A stretch of 64,000 nt of DNA. Source: CAG-791 sp963650385. Its GTDB lineage: Bacteria > Bacillota > Clostridia > Lachnospirales > Lachnospiraceae. The position numbers and the translations under genes are program-made. Position 1 is the first letter of the stretch, and the number at the start of each line of letters is the position of its first letter. Positions 24,240 through 33,562 of the stretch are shown here, piece after piece. Location: assembly GCA_963650385.1 (NCBI GenBank), contig CAVJLL010000008.1, positions 1-64,000 on the forward strand. Direction: 5' to 3'. The notes under the pieces were generated by a model. The model made no database searches. It saw nothing but the letters and a program-made list of their open reading frames with translations, and was not told the origin of the DNA.

Positions 24240-25739
24240 TTAGATGAACGGCTTGGAGAAGGGATTCTCATCCTCGTACAGATCGCCTTCCGGCTTGTTG
24301 TAGCCGATCTCAGACGGATCTACGCCGATGTACTTCAGCGCATCGTACAGGTTCTTGCCGTAGTGACCGAACATAACAGCACCGTGGTGAGGATAGTTCT
24401 TGCCAACCAGGCAGTAGCGATAGAAGCGTCCCATCTCCTTGATGGCGAATACGCCGATGCCGCCGAAGGAACGGGTAGCAACCGGAAGAACCTCGCCCTC
24501 TGCTGCATATGCGCGCAGCTTGTTGTCTGCTGTAGACTGCAGACGATAGAAGGTGATCTCGCTGGGAGCGATGTCGCCCTCGATGGTTCCGTCGCACCAA
24601 TCCTGCGGGTGAGTTCTTGCCATGATTCTCTGGAAGGAGAGATGTGCATTGGTAAGCTTGGTGGAGCAGGTATTGCCGCAGTGGAAGCCCATGAAGGTGT
24701 CCGTGAACTTGTAATCGAACTTGCCCTTGATGGACTCGTCGTACATGTCGTGCGGTACGGTGTTGTTGATATCCAGCAGAGTAACCTCATCGCCGGAGAT
24801 GCAAAGGCCGATGTACTCGGAAAGTGTTCCGTAGATATCTACCTCGCAGGATACCGGGATGCCCTTGCGCATCATGCGGCTGTTCACATAGCAGGGAACG
24901 AACTTGAACATATCCTGGAATGCAGGCCAGCACTTGGTGGTCATGGCAACATACTTGCGATAGCCCTTGTGCTCCTCTGCCCAGTCAAGGAGGGTCAGCT
25001 CATACTGTGCAAGCTTCTGCAGCATTGCAGGCTCCTTGCCGACTTCGTATCCCATCTCCTGTGCCATATCGGCAGCAGTAGCAGCGATTCTCTCATCGCC
25101 TTCGTGCTTCTGATAGGACTCGAACAGATCCAGCTCAGACTCTTCCTCGATCTCAACATCCAGGTTGTAGAGCTGCTTGATCGGTGCGTTGCAGGCCAGG
25201 AAGTTGGACGGACGGGGTCCGAAGGTGATGATCTTCAGGTTTGCAAGGCCGTAAGCAACTCTTGCAACCGGAAGGAAGTCATGAATCATATCTGCGCACT
25301 CATCCGCATCGCCGACCGGATAGTCCGGGATGTAGCACTTTACGTTGCGAAGAGCCAGGTTGTAGGAAGCATTCAGAACACCGCAATAAGCATCGCCGCG
25401 GCCGTCGATCAGGTCGTTCTGTGTCTCCTCTGCTGCAGCGCAGAGCATCTTCGGTCCCTCGAAATGCTTGGCCAGCAGAGTCTCAGAGATCTCCGGTCCG
25501 AAGTTTCCAAGGTAAACACACAGCGCATTGCAGCCGTTCTTTTTAACGTCCTCCAGAGCGTTTACCATGTCGATCTCGCTCTCGATGATCGTGATGGGAC
25601 ACTCGTAGATGTCTGCAGCATTGTACTTTTTCGCATAGGCTGCAACCAGCGCTTTTCTGCGATTCTCTGCCAGAGAAGCCGGGAAGCAGTCACGGGAAAC
25701 AGCTACAATACCAAGCTTGATTACCGGAATATTGTTCAT
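24240..25739 (-). CDS. L-fucose/L-arabinose isomerase family protein
   Basis: A 499-residue sugar isomerase-fold protein related to L-fucose isomerase (aldose-ketose isomerisation, Mn2+-dependent). Likely metal ligands are Glu in SCEVDIYG (about 299), Asp in LLDINNTVP (about 323) and His in NYPHHGAVMF (about 451-452), matching the E-D-H set of FucI. It is shorter than E. coli FucI (591 residues) and closer in size to AraA, so the exact sugar is uncertain. ATG 25739 has TGGAGGATGGT upstream; the longer frame to 25823 runs through the promoter. It is monocistronic, with a strong promoter, several palindromes and its own terminator, and uses very regular codons, suggesting high expression. Confidence 0.85.
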   Translation of the reverse strand: MNNIPVIKLGIVAVSRDCFPASLAENRRKALVAAYAKKYNAADIYECPITIIESEIDMVNALEDVKKNGCNALCVYLGNFGPEISETLLAKHFEGPKMLCAAAEETQNDLIDGRGDAYCGVLNASYNLALRNVKCYIPDYPVGDADECADMIHDFLPVARVAYGLANLKIITFGPRPSNFLACNAPIKQLYNLDVEIEEESELDLFESYQKHEGDERIAATAADMAQEMGYEVGKEPAMLQKLAQYELTLLDWAEEHKGYRKYVAMTTKCWPAFQDMFKFVPCYVNSRMMRKGIPVSCEVDIYGTLSEYIGLCISGDEVTLLDINNTVPHDMYDESIKGKFDYKFTDTFMGFHCGNTCSTKLTNAHLSFQRIMARTHPQDWCDGTIEGDIAPSEITFYRLQSTADNKLRAYAAEGEVLPVATRSFGGIGVFAIKEMGRFYRYCLVGKNYPHHGAVMFGHYGKNLYDALKYIGVDPSEIGYNKPEGDLYEDENPFSKPFI

Positions 25740-25752
25740 ACCATCCTCCATT

Positions 25753-25827
25753 TTGTGACACAATTTGTGAATAATTTCACGTACTGATGCCTTAATTATA
25801 GTGCCAATCCGGAAATTAGTCACTAAT
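25753..25827 (-). promoter_or_regulatory. Promoter and three operator-like palindromes of the isomerase gene
   Basis: On the minus strand a perfect TATAAT -10 lies at 25800-25795, with a weak -35 (GTGACT) 17 bases upstream. Three palindromes flank it: ATTAGTCACTAAT at 25815-25827 covering the -35, GTGAATAATTTCAC at 25767-25780 and TTGTGACACAA at 25753-25763 downstream of the -10. Their placement on both sides of the -10 suggests repression by a dimeric regulator. Confidence 0.6.
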
Positions 25828-25879
25828 AAAAGCTGTGCAGCGAGTGCTCATTTTTTTCCAAAAATTGCTTGTAAGAGCG

Positions 25880-26359
25880 TTATTCCGGATAAGTCATGTG
25901 CTCCTTCGTGATTCCGTACAGCGTACGGTCCAGATAGCGTGCTGCGACCCATTTGGCCATTGCAAGATTCTGATCCAGATAGTTCCCGCAGTCTCTTGCC
26001 GCCGCCCCCGGGATATCTCCTTCGTAGTCACGGATGAACTCGAACATCCTGGTAATGAGCGGTGCCACATCCTCTGAGTCAAGGTCTCCTTCAAAAAGGA
26101 CATAGCAGCCGGTGCGGCAGCCCATCGGTCCGAAATACACTACGCGGTCCTTCCAGTCCTCCTCATTGCGCAGGAACGTGGCGCCCAGATGCTCAATGGT
26201 GTGGAGCTCTGCCGTATTCATCACCGGCTCCTTGTTGGGTGCCGTCATGCGAAGGTCAAAGGTCGTGATGGCGACATCGCCGAAATGATCCTTGCGGGAG
26301 ACATAGATTCCGGGCTCCAGCTTCAGATGGTTGACAGTAAAGCTTGCTATTTTCTGCAT
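25880..26359 (-). CDS. luxS: S-ribosylhomocysteine lyase LuxS
   Basis: A 159-residue enzyme that converts S-ribosylhomocysteine to homocysteine and DPD, the precursor of autoinducer-2. The metal-binding HTIEH (residues 53-57) and third ligand Cys in ARDCGNY (about 124) are intact, as is the catalytic Cys in GPMGCRTGCY (about 81). Length is normal. ATG 26359 follows AAGGAGAAAACGT. The gene stands alone; the nucleosidase partner is not in this window. Confidence 0.97.
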   Translation of the reverse strand: MQKIASFTVNHLKLEPGIYVSRKDHFGDVAITTFDLRMTAPNKEPVMNTAELHTIEHLGATFLRNEEDWKDRVVYFGPMGCRTGCYVLFEGDLDSEDVAPLITRMFEFIRDYEGDIPGAAARDCGNYLDQNLAMAKWVAARYLDRTLYGITKEHMTYPE

Positions 26360-26486
26360 ACGTTTTCTCCTTATGTTGTCAGCTTCCGCTGCGGCTGCTT
26401 ATGTAGCAGCGAGTCAGAGACCATACGCCAAATCGCCCGGTTCTGCATCGCTGCGCCTGAATCATTGCATACGCTGCTCTGCAGAC

Positions 26487-26511
26487 GCCGCCCTGTCGTT
26501 TGGCTGGCGAA
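26487..26511 (-). repeat. Dispersed intergenic repeat, family D (copy 2)
   Basis: The reverse complement, TTCGCCAGCCAAACGACAGG plus five bases, matches 11038-11062 with two mismatches over 25 bases. It sits just after the LTA-synthase-like gene and before luxS. Confidence 0.7.
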
Positions 26512-26528
26512 TGAACCGTGACTTGCAT

Positions 26529-29132
26529 TCAGCCGGTAAACAGGTCCAGATTCACCCTGCGGTGATTGAACAGGTTGTAATAAGCCGCCTTCCGGTACTG
26601 ATCCAGAAGCGTCTCATTCCACGCGCCGCTGATATCGTGCGCATTTCCGTCGGCATCATAATATCCCAGAATGTTGATGGCGGGATAGCTTTTTCTCACC
26701 TCCGAGACAAACCGGTCGTACGCGCTGCCCTCGATGCCGGCGTTTTCCAGAAGGAAGCTCCGAAGATAGCCGGGCGAAATGATCTCGGCCGCCTCCGGCT
26801 CCTCGGGCAGATCAAAATTTGCCCATAGAACGTACGGCACCGTGTACTTTTTCTCCCGCTCCTCCACCGAAGCCCCTTCCTCGTACATTTCCGGCTCCAG
26901 CGCCTTCAGCACATCCTCCTTCAGACTCGGCTGATGATCGCCGAACAGCAGGAGGATCACCTTGCGGCCTGTCTGAGAGAAATACTCTGTCAGTGTCTCA
27001 AAGGCCTTATCGCTCTCATAGGCCAGCGACAGGTACTCCTGGAGTTGAGCGTACTGCAGATTCTCGTCCTTGGGCTGTACCGTCACGTCCACAGCAGAGA
27101 CGTCCGTGTTGTAGCTTCCGTGATTCTGCATCGTAACATTAAAGAGGAACACCGGGCCGTCCTCCGCCTTTTCCTCGTACAGCTTTTCCAGCTGTTTGTA
27201 GTCCGATGCATCGCTGATGTAGGTGCGGATCCGTTCGGTGTAGGTCAGCCCGTCCTCCAGCGAAATAAAATCGTCAAAGCCCAGATACGGATACACCTTG
27301 TAGCGCTTGTAGCCCGATTCCAGGTACGGGTGGAACGCAGTTGCCGAATAGCCGCGGTTCTTCAGAAGCCACGCCAGAGACTCCTGCTGACTGTTGATGT
27401 ACTGCGTATAGGGCACTGCCTCCGCATTCAGGAACGCGACCGCATTGCCTGTCAGAAATTCATACTCCGTATCCGCTGTCGTGCCGCCGAAGACCGAAGA
27501 GAGCATCCAGCCCTTTTTCACATTGGCTCCCTCCAGGGAATGGATGAAGGGAAGCCCGTCGCGGTTTGTCTCAAATCCGTAGGTGGTCGGCAGATCAGAG
27601 AAGGCTTCATTCATCACCACGATCACATCCACCGCCTCTGCCTGCGCATCTGCTTCGGAATCCGATTCCTGTGAGTTCTTTTCCTCTGCCGTTTCATAAG
27701 AGGCCAGCAGCGCCTCCGTCTCCTCTGCCGAATACCCCTGCGGAACCGGCTTTTCCAGGTGACGCTTTGCAAAGGCAAGGTAGCTCAGTGCATAGCCGTG
27801 GTGCTTGGTCCCGATGTTGGTATTCCACAGATTTACCGCCGGAAGGTGGGCGCAGACAACGAAAGCCGAGATCACGCAGGCGGCCAGCGACAGCACATGT
27901 CCGCTGGTCCGGTGCGCCGGCAGTGTTTCCTTTCTCTCCGAAGCAAGTCCGAGAAGAATCAAGCCAAAGGACAGATAGACAAAGAGCACCTCCGGCGTCA
28001 CCTCCAGCCGGTACTGTGCAATGACGTTTTTAGCGGTGCCTGCCATCGACAGGTCCGAAAGCTCAAAGGCCTGCGCACGGAATTCAAAATAATAGTGATT
28101 GACCAGCGCGATGATGAGCCACCAGGCCGTCCCCAGGAGATACCCGCTGCGCCGGCAGGGCTGCCGGCTGTTTTTGGCTCCCGCGGATTCCCCCGCGTGT
28201 TTCCTCATCAAGGGCAGCATACGCCAGACACCGGATGCTGTATACAGGAGAAAATAAACGGCAGCGTACACCAGCAGATTCCATACAACAGGCCACGGCT
28301 GATCCAGAAGAAAACGGTCCGCATACAGAAGCTCTGTAATCCCAAAGCAATAGATGCTCAGCAGCAGAATCCGAAGAATCGGGAGCTCCATTTTTTCTTT
28401 TACAGGCCGGTGTGCCAGCAGCAGGAGGAGCCCCTCCGCCAGCAGCGCACCGCTGTAATAGACCGTCTGCTGCCAGGTCCAGTCAGCGCTCAGATACTGC
28501 TGCAGAAAAAGGCCGCCCAGAATTATCTGCAGCAGAGCCGTGCCGGCAAGCATCGCCTTCGGCGGCTTCTGAAAGAGCCTCCGCTCTGCCAGGAGCTCCA
28601 GCAGCACGCCCTCTGCAAGGAGGAGCACCAGCAGGAGCATCAGCGCACTGCGCACCTCTTCTCCGATCAGATGGTCTGCCGGATTCACCGTAAACGATAC
28701 GAGATCAAAGGAAACGCCGCGAATGGACACCGGCGTCATGGTAATCTGCGATGTCCTCTCCGCCTTCCCGGCGTCCTCGAAGTCAATGTAGTTCTTCCCG
28801 TTCTGAAGGAGCACCGAGCCCTGCTGCCAGCAGTCATCCAGATACACATAGGACCGGCAGTTCGTCCGGGTGGAATTGGAGATTTCAAAGCAAATGCTGC
28901 GGATGGACACCGAATCATCGAAGGCGAACCGAATTCCGGTGTCATCCGAATCCGACCGGAGCCGCTGTCCCTGCCTGTCAAGATGGGTCAGGTTCCCGTC
29001 GTCTTCTCCGTAAATTGTCTCCAGCGGAACCCTCACCTGCGGATACCGGACCATGAGCATTCCTATCCGCACAGCAAAAACGAGGATTACCGCCAGTATC
29101 GTCAGAAGACAGCAGGTGTATTTATTTCGCAT
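26529..29132 (-). CDS. LTA-synthase-like membrane sulfatase-fold transferase
   Basis: An 867-residue polytopic membrane protein. After one N-terminal membrane segment there is an extracellular beta-rich region (about 40-155), then about eight further membrane segments (about 160-440) and a C-terminal sulfatase-fold domain (about 498-850). Metal and catalytic features resemble LtaS/phosphoglycerol transferases: VVMNEAFSDL, SSVFGGTTADTEYEFLTG (nucleophile Thr about 551-552) and LLFGDHQPSLKED. It probably transfers a phosphoglycerol or similar group to a surface polymer. The N-terminal beta-sandwich-like insertion is not found in LtaS. ATG 29132 overlaps the end of dacA; an in-frame ATG lies seven codons earlier and neither has a clear ribosome binding site. 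Confidence 0.82.
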   Translation of the reverse strand: MRNKYTCCLLTILAVILVFAVRIGMLMVRYPQVRVPLETIYGEDDGNLTHLDRQGQRLRSDSDDTGIRFAFDDSVSIRSICFEISNSTRTNCRSYVYLDDCWQQGSVLLQNGKNYIDFEDAGKAERTSQITMTPVSIRGVSFDLVSFTVNPADHLIGEEVRSALMLLLVLLLAEGVLLELLAERRLFQKPPKAMLAGTALLQIILGGLFLQQYLSADWTWQQTVYYSGALLAEGLLLLLAHRPVKEKMELPILRILLLSIYCFGITELLYADRFLLDQPWPVVWNLLVYAAVYFLLYTASGVWRMLPLMRKHAGESAGAKNSRQPCRRSGYLLGTAWWLIIALVNHYYFEFRAQAFELSDLSMAGTAKNVIAQYRLEVTPEVLFVYLSFGLILLGLASERKETLPAHRTSGHVLSLAACVISAFVVCAHLPAVNLWNTNIGTKHHGYALSYLAFAKRHLEKPVPQGYSAEETEALLASYETAEEKNSQESDSEADAQAEAVDVIVVMNEAFSDLPTTYGFETNRDGLPFIHSLEGANVKKGWMLSSVFGGTTADTEYEFLTGNAVAFLNAEAVPYTQYINSQQESLAWLLKNRGYSATAFHPYLESGYKRYKVYPYLGFDDFISLEDGLTYTERIRTYISDASDYKQLEKLYEEKAEDGPVFLFNVTMQNHGSYNTDVSAVDVTVQPKDENLQYAQLQEYLSLAYESDKAFETLTEYFSQTGRKVILLLFGDHQPSLKEDVLKALEPEMYEEGASVEEREKKYTVPYVLWANFDLPEEPEAAEIISPGYLRSFLLENAGIEGSAYDRFVSEVRKSYPAINILGYYDADGNAHDISGAWNETLLDQYRKAAYYNLFNHRRVNLDLFTG

Positions 29133-30411
29133 AGGTTTTATATAAGGCAACATGATCGTATATGCAGCGCCACAGATTGTAGGTCAGCCCTGTACAGGCA
29201 ATGTACCCTGTTCCGTCCTCGGATTCCTGGTAGCTGACAGCACAGTTGCCGGATTCATTGACAAAGCCCGTCTTGCCGCAGACTACGGTTCCGCCGGAAT
29301 CATGATCCTCGATGCGGCGAAGGAACCAGTTGGAGAGCTCCACCCCGTCCGGATTGTCCTTGAGCGCCGCTGTTTTCCAGGTATGTGCCGACAGCACCTT
29401 CCGGCACAGCTCATTATCAATGGCCGCCCGCATGATCACGCACATATCGTAGGCCGTACTGTAGTGGTCTTCATCGTACAGGCCGACGCAGTTGGTGAAA
29501 TGCGTTGTCTCAGAGATCCCGAGCTCCTGTGCCTTCTGATTCATGAGCTCTGCAAAGGCCTCCTGGGTTCCGGCGGTGTACTCCGCCAGCGCCATGGCTG
29601 CATCCGCCCCCGACGGAAGGATGGCGCCGTAGAGAAGATCCTCCACCGTGGCGGTATCACCTACACCGTACCCCACGAAGCTGGAGCCCGAGCTGTAGGA
29701 TTCATCGCAGATCTCCTGCGTAATCGTCACCGTATCCTGCAGCTGTTTATCCGTGTCCTCCATTGCCTCCACAGCCACCAGCAATGTCATCACCTTGGTC
29801 ATAGAGGCCGGGACCATGCGTTCAAATGCACGGCGCTCTGCCAGGATTTCACCGGTCGTCGTGTTCACCAGAATGGCATATTGACTGTCCACATAATCCG
29901 ATGCCTTTGCAGCCTCTTCCTTATCCGCAGCGCTCTGCGCGTCCTCAGAGGTTTCCGTCTGTGCATTTTCAGAAGCGATGTGTCGCTGCGCGTCATAGAT
30001 GGAAATGTCCGTCAGGCTGTCGCCGAGCTGCACGGTGCCGGAGGTTTCCGTGAACACATACGGCGCATCCGCCGCAGCCGTCTGGCCGGTGCCCTCCTCC
30101 GGAGCGGCATCCTCTGCACTGCCCGCGTTCTCCGCCGCATCCTGCGTTTCGGTCGCAGCCTCTGCAGCAGACGTCTGACCGGCGTCCTCCGCTGCCGTAT
30201 TCTCCCTGCCCGCCAGCACCCTGCGCGCGGCAGCGGTCCCGCCTGCTGCCGCCAGAATCACCGCCGCCAGAATGACTGCTGCCAGAATCCGTTTCTTCCT
30301 CCGGAGCTCCCGCTCTCTTCTGGCTCTTCTTGCCTTGCGAAGCCTCCGGCGTCTTGCGTCCTCGTCCTCATACTCCCGCCTGCTGCGGGGCCGTTCATTT
30401 TGTCTGTCCAT
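29122..30411 (-). CDS. D-alanyl-D-alanine carboxypeptidase (peptidase S11)
   Basis: A 429-residue penicillin-binding protein that trims peptidoglycan pentapeptides. A highly basic cytoplasmic N-terminus (residues 10-41) precedes one membrane segment (42-60) and an acidic Ala/Glu/Thr-rich spacer to about 170. Active-site motifs are SMTK (Ser about 203) and CGKTG near the C-terminus. The second motif, normally SGN, reads SGAD (about 267-270), with Ala for the Asn. There is no C-terminal amphipathic anchor; membrane attachment is N-terminal. It overlaps the LTA-synthase-like gene, so they are one operon for envelope maintenance. Confidence 0.9.
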   Translation of the reverse strand: MDRQNERPRSRREYEDEDARRRRLRKARRARRERELRRKKRILAAVILAAVILAAAGGTAAARRVLAGRENTAAEDAGQTSAAEAATETQDAAENAGSAEDAAPEEGTGQTAAADAPYVFTETSGTVQLGDSLTDISIYDAQRHIASENAQTETSEDAQSAADKEEAAKASDYVDSQYAILVNTTTGEILAERRAFERMVPASMTKVMTLLVAVEAMEDTDKQLQDTVTITQEICDESYSSGSSFVGYGVGDTATVEDLLYGAILPSGADAAMALAEYTAGTQEAFAELMNQKAQELGISETTHFTNCVGLYDEDHYSTAYDMCVIMRAAIDNELCRKVLSAHTWKTAALKDNPDGVELSNWFLRRIEDHDSGGTVVCGKTGFVNESGNCAVSYQESEDGTGYIACTGLTYNLWRCIYDHVALYKTYAK

Positions 30412-30521
30412 TCTTATCCATAAAAGCTTCCGTGGTGTGCCGGGAAGCTGATTCCTTTCGTTTTTAGTCTAACCGGTTCATTGTAGCACTTCTGCGGCGG
30501 ATGTATATCCATACTGCCGCT

Positions 30522-30530
30522 GTGGTATAA
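30522..30530 (+). promoter_or_regulatory. Extended -10 promoter of the flippase/glycosyltransferase operon
   Basis: TGGTATAAT is a perfect extended -10 element (TGnTATAAT) about 60 bases before the ABC gene start. It overlaps an in-frame ATG at 30530, which argues that translation begins later, at 30593. The -35 region is poor, as is common for extended -10 promoters. Confidence 0.6.
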
Positions 30531-30592
30531 TGAAACGTCATCAATTTGTTACTGCACATGCGCCGTTCCGGCGACAGGGAGAATCCATATTC

Positions 30593-32434
30593 ATGAGTTC
30601 CTTTAACAAGCAGACTGCCAGTAAGGAAACCGAGAGTCTTTCCATACTCCGCAAGCTATCCTATGTACTCAATGCCAGGCAAAAGCGCCAATGTGTCGGA
30701 ATCGGCGTTCTGATTCTCATCAGCGGCATTCTCGAGACCATCGGCGTCTCTATGATTGTCCCGATCGTCACGGCGATCACATCCCCGGACACGATTACAG
30801 AATACATGGATAAGTATCCCTTCCTGCGTTCTGCTGCAGACGGGCTTGGTCTTACCACCACCTTCCGGCTGACCATTGCCATGCTGGTGTCTTTGATGGT
30901 GATCTATGTCGTCAAAAACGCCTTCCTCCTCTTTGTGACCAGGGAGCAGAACCAGTTCATTACCAATGCCCGCAACGACATGATCAGCCGCGTCATGCGG
31001 GATTTTCTCAACCGCCCGTATGAGGATTATCTTGGTGCCGACATTCCCACGGTTTTCCGCATTACAGACAGTGACATTCCGCAGACCTTTTCTCTGATCC
31101 TGTGCCTTCTGCAGATGTCCACAGAGATCGTTGTCTCCGTATTCCTCGGTATTTTCCTTCTGGCTGTAAACTGGCAGATGACGCTGTTCATCATCGTCAT
31201 TCTCCTGGCGATGACGATGGTCAGCTCCAAGTGCATCAAGCCCCGGCTCAATACCATCGGCAGCCGCAATCAGAAGATCCAGTCCCGCATCGCCAAATGG
31301 CGCCTGCAGGCAATCTACGGACTGAAGGATGTCAAGGTTTTAAACCGTCAGGATTTCTTTATCCGCAATTACTATGAGAGCGGAAAGATCGGTGCAGCGG
31401 TTGCCACCGATTACGCCGTCTTCAACAATCTCCCCCGCCTTATGATCGAAACCGTATTCATGGTCAGCGTCCTGGGCTTTATTGCTCTCTACATGGTTCT
31501 GGGCGGAGATGTCACACGCCTTCTGACACAGCTGACTGCCTTTGCCGTTGCCGCGGTACGCATCCTGCCGAGCGCCAACCGCATCAACACCTACATGGCG
31601 CAGGCCGCCTACGAGGAGCCGAGCCTGAATTATCTGTACGACAACCTTACAGAATCCAATAAAACCGAGGGCGAAATGCAGGCGCGCCGCTCGCAGATCG
31701 CCGGCCCGGCACTTCACCTGACCGACCGGATCGAGCTGAAGGACATCTCGTTCCACTATCCGGACAGTGATACCTACATCTTCCGGCACGCAAATATGGA
31801 AATCCGCCGCGGAGAATCCGTCGGCATCATGGGGCCGTCCGGCGCCGGCAAATCCACCATTGTGGATATTCTTCTGGGGCTTCTCCACGCAGAGGAGGGA
31901 TCCATTCTGTGCGACGGCGCCGATATTTTCTCCAATTACGATTCCTGGCTTGCCCAGATCGGCTACATTCCGCAGAGCATTTATCTGATCGACGAATCCA
32001 TCCGCGAGAACATTGCCTTCGGCATTGATGCAAAGGATGTCAGCGAGGATCGTCTCTGGGAGGTTCTGAAGGAGGCACAGCTGGATGACTTTATCCGCTC
32101 GCTTCCGGAGGGGCTGGATACCAAGATCGGCGACCGGGGCGTGCGTCTCTCCGGCGGTCAGCGCCAGCGCATCGGCATTGCGCGGGCCCTGTACCACAAT
32201 CCGGAAATCCTGGTATTCGATGAGGCAACCTCCGCTCTGGACAATGATACTGAGGCGGCGCTGATGGAGGCCATCAATTCCTTCCACGGCAAAAAAACGA
32301 TGATCATCATCGCCCATCGTCTGAATACCATTGAAAAGTGCGACCGCATCTTCCGCGTTGCAGATGAGTGCATTACGCCGGCCACGCTGAACGGGGAACA
32401 CATTCTGCATGAAGCGACGAATGCATCTGTTTAG
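30593..32434 (+). CDS. PglK-like ABC exporter/flippase
   Basis: A 613-residue half transporter with six N-terminal membrane segments (about 40-340) and a C-terminal ATPase (about 375-600) with Walker A GPSGAGKST, signature LSGGQRQRIG and Walker B LVFDEATSALD. Resemblance is closest to PglK/lipid-linked oligosaccharide flippases, and the three downstream glycosyltransferase genes support export of a lipid-linked or membrane glycan. I start at ATG 30593 (MSSFNKQTASKE) with AGGGAG upstream. It is the first gene of a four-gene plus-strand operon. Confidence 0.85.
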   Translation: MSSFNKQTASKETESLSILRKLSYVLNARQKRQCVGIGVLILISGILETIGVSMIVPIVTAITSPDTITEYMDKYPFLRSAADGLGLTTTFRLTIAMLVSLMVIYVVKNAFLLFVTREQNQFITNARNDMISRVMRDFLNRPYEDYLGADIPTVFRITDSDIPQTFSLILCLLQMSTEIVVSVFLGIFLLAVNWQMTLFIIVILLAMTMVSSKCIKPRLNTIGSRNQKIQSRIAKWRLQAIYGLKDVKVLNRQDFFIRNYYESGKIGAAVATDYAVFNNLPRLMIETVFMVSVLGFIALYMVLGGDVTRLLTQLTAFAVAAVRILPSANRINTYMAQAAYEEPSLNYLYDNLTESNKTEGEMQARRSQIAGPALHLTDRIELKDISFHYPDSDTYIFRHANMEIRRGESVGIMGPSGAGKSTIVDILLGLLHAEEGSILCDGADIFSNYDSWLAQIGYIPQSIYLIDESIRENIAFGIDAKDVSEDRLWEVLKEAQLDDFIRSLPEGLDTKIGDRGVRLSGGQRQRIGIARALYHNPEILVFDEATSALDNDTEAALMEAINSFHGKKTMIIIAHRLNTIEKCDRIFRVADECITPATLNGEHILHEATNASV

Positions 32435-32467
32435 AAACCGGCAGGCGGCCAGAAAGGCTTTTCCACT

Positions 32468-33514
32468 ATGATCGGTGTTGAATTCATCCCGGGCTTCGGA
32501 CTCGGGAACCAGCTGTTCTTCTTCATATCCGGACGATGCATTGCCGAAGACCTCGGATTTTCCTTCGGCTGCGTCAATCCGCAGCAGGTCGGAAATGTTG
32601 CGCAATCCAACAAGGGCATGTATTTTATGGATCTGGATCTCGGGGAGGAAATTCCCCGGGAGGAAATGGACCGCTATACGCGCTTTGATGAGCAGGATGA
32701 CCGCCTCTACATGGGGAATTCCCGCCACGATATGACAAACGGCTGCTACATCAGCGGACCGGATGAGCGCCTCTACGGCATAAAGGATCAGACGCTTCTG
32801 TACGGCAATCTGCAGGATGAGCGCTATTTCGGGCATCACATTCCGGAGATCCGGACGTGGCTGAAGGTCAAGCCGGAATACGAGTCCTATGAATACACAG
32901 CGGATGATCTGTGCATCATCAACATGCGGGGCGGGGAATATACCGGACATCCGGAGCTCTATCTCGACCGGCGCTACTGGCTTCACGCCATTGCCAACAT
33001 GAAAAAGATCAATCCGGCCATGCGCTTTATGATTGTTACCGAGGACGAGGAGGCCGCCAGAAAGGTCCTCCCGGAATACGAGTGCCACCATTTTGATGTC
33101 GGAAAGGACTATGTCACCGTCAAAAATGCGCGGTATCTCATTCTCTCCAACTCGTCCTTCTCCCTTATGCCGGTGATCACCAGCACGGAGCTTCGCTACG
33201 CCATTGCGCCCAAATACTGGGCACGGCACAACATCAGCGACGGCTTCTGGTCCTCCGAGCAGAACATCTACAGCTTCCTGCATTATCAGGACCGCCGCGG
33301 CAGAATCTGGGAACCGGATGCCTGCAGGCGGGAGCTGGAGGAGTACAAAAAGACGTCCCGCCTGTATGCGCGCCGCAACGTGCGTCCCGGGAAATTTCAT
33401 TATCTTCTGCAGATTGTGCGGCGCAAGCTCCTGTACGGTAGATTTTACCTCCGCAAGATTGAGCGTTCTCTCCTTCGGAGAACCGGAATCATCCGGACGT
33501 GGACACAGGCATAG
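32468..33514 (+). CDS. GT11-like (alpha-1,2-fucosyltransferase family) glycosyltransferase
   Basis: A 348-residue predicted glycosyltransferase. The N-terminal EFIPGFGLGNQLFFFISGR resembles the GGLGNQMFQYA motif of family GT11, and INMRGGEYTGHPELY matches the conserved nucleotide-sugar-binding motif in the second half, followed by FMIVTEDEE and a Ser-rich NSSFSLM segment. The family normally transfers fucose from GDP-fucose, but the first Arg of the HxRRGD-type motif is Met-Arg here (NMRGG), so the donor is uncertain. The ribosome binding site is weak; the gap from the ABC gene is 33 bases. Confidence 0.7.
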   Translation: MIGVEFIPGFGLGNQLFFFISGRCIAEDLGFSFGCVNPQQVGNVAQSNKGMYFMDLDLGEEIPREEMDRYTRFDEQDDRLYMGNSRHDMTNGCYISGPDERLYGIKDQTLLYGNLQDERYFGHHIPEIRTWLKVKPEYESYEYTADDLCIINMRGGEYTGHPELYLDRRYWLHAIANMKKINPAMRFMIVTEDEEAARKVLPEYECHHFDVGKDYVTVKNARYLILSNSSFSLMPVITSTELRYAIAPKYWARHNISDGFWSSEQNIYSFLHYQDRRGRIWEPDACRRELEEYKKTSRLYARRNVRPGKFHYLLQIVRRKLLYGRFYLRKIERSLLRRTGIIRTWTQA

Positions 33515-33562
33515 ACCGCCGGCACCGGCTGCAGCGATCCGCAGCAGAAAGGGATCATTTCA

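Noticed and set aside
31340..33400. 686-codon minus-strand frame opposite the flippase and GT11-like genes
   Set aside because: Both plus-strand genes show clear family motifs and regular codon use; this frame has none and lacks a start site.
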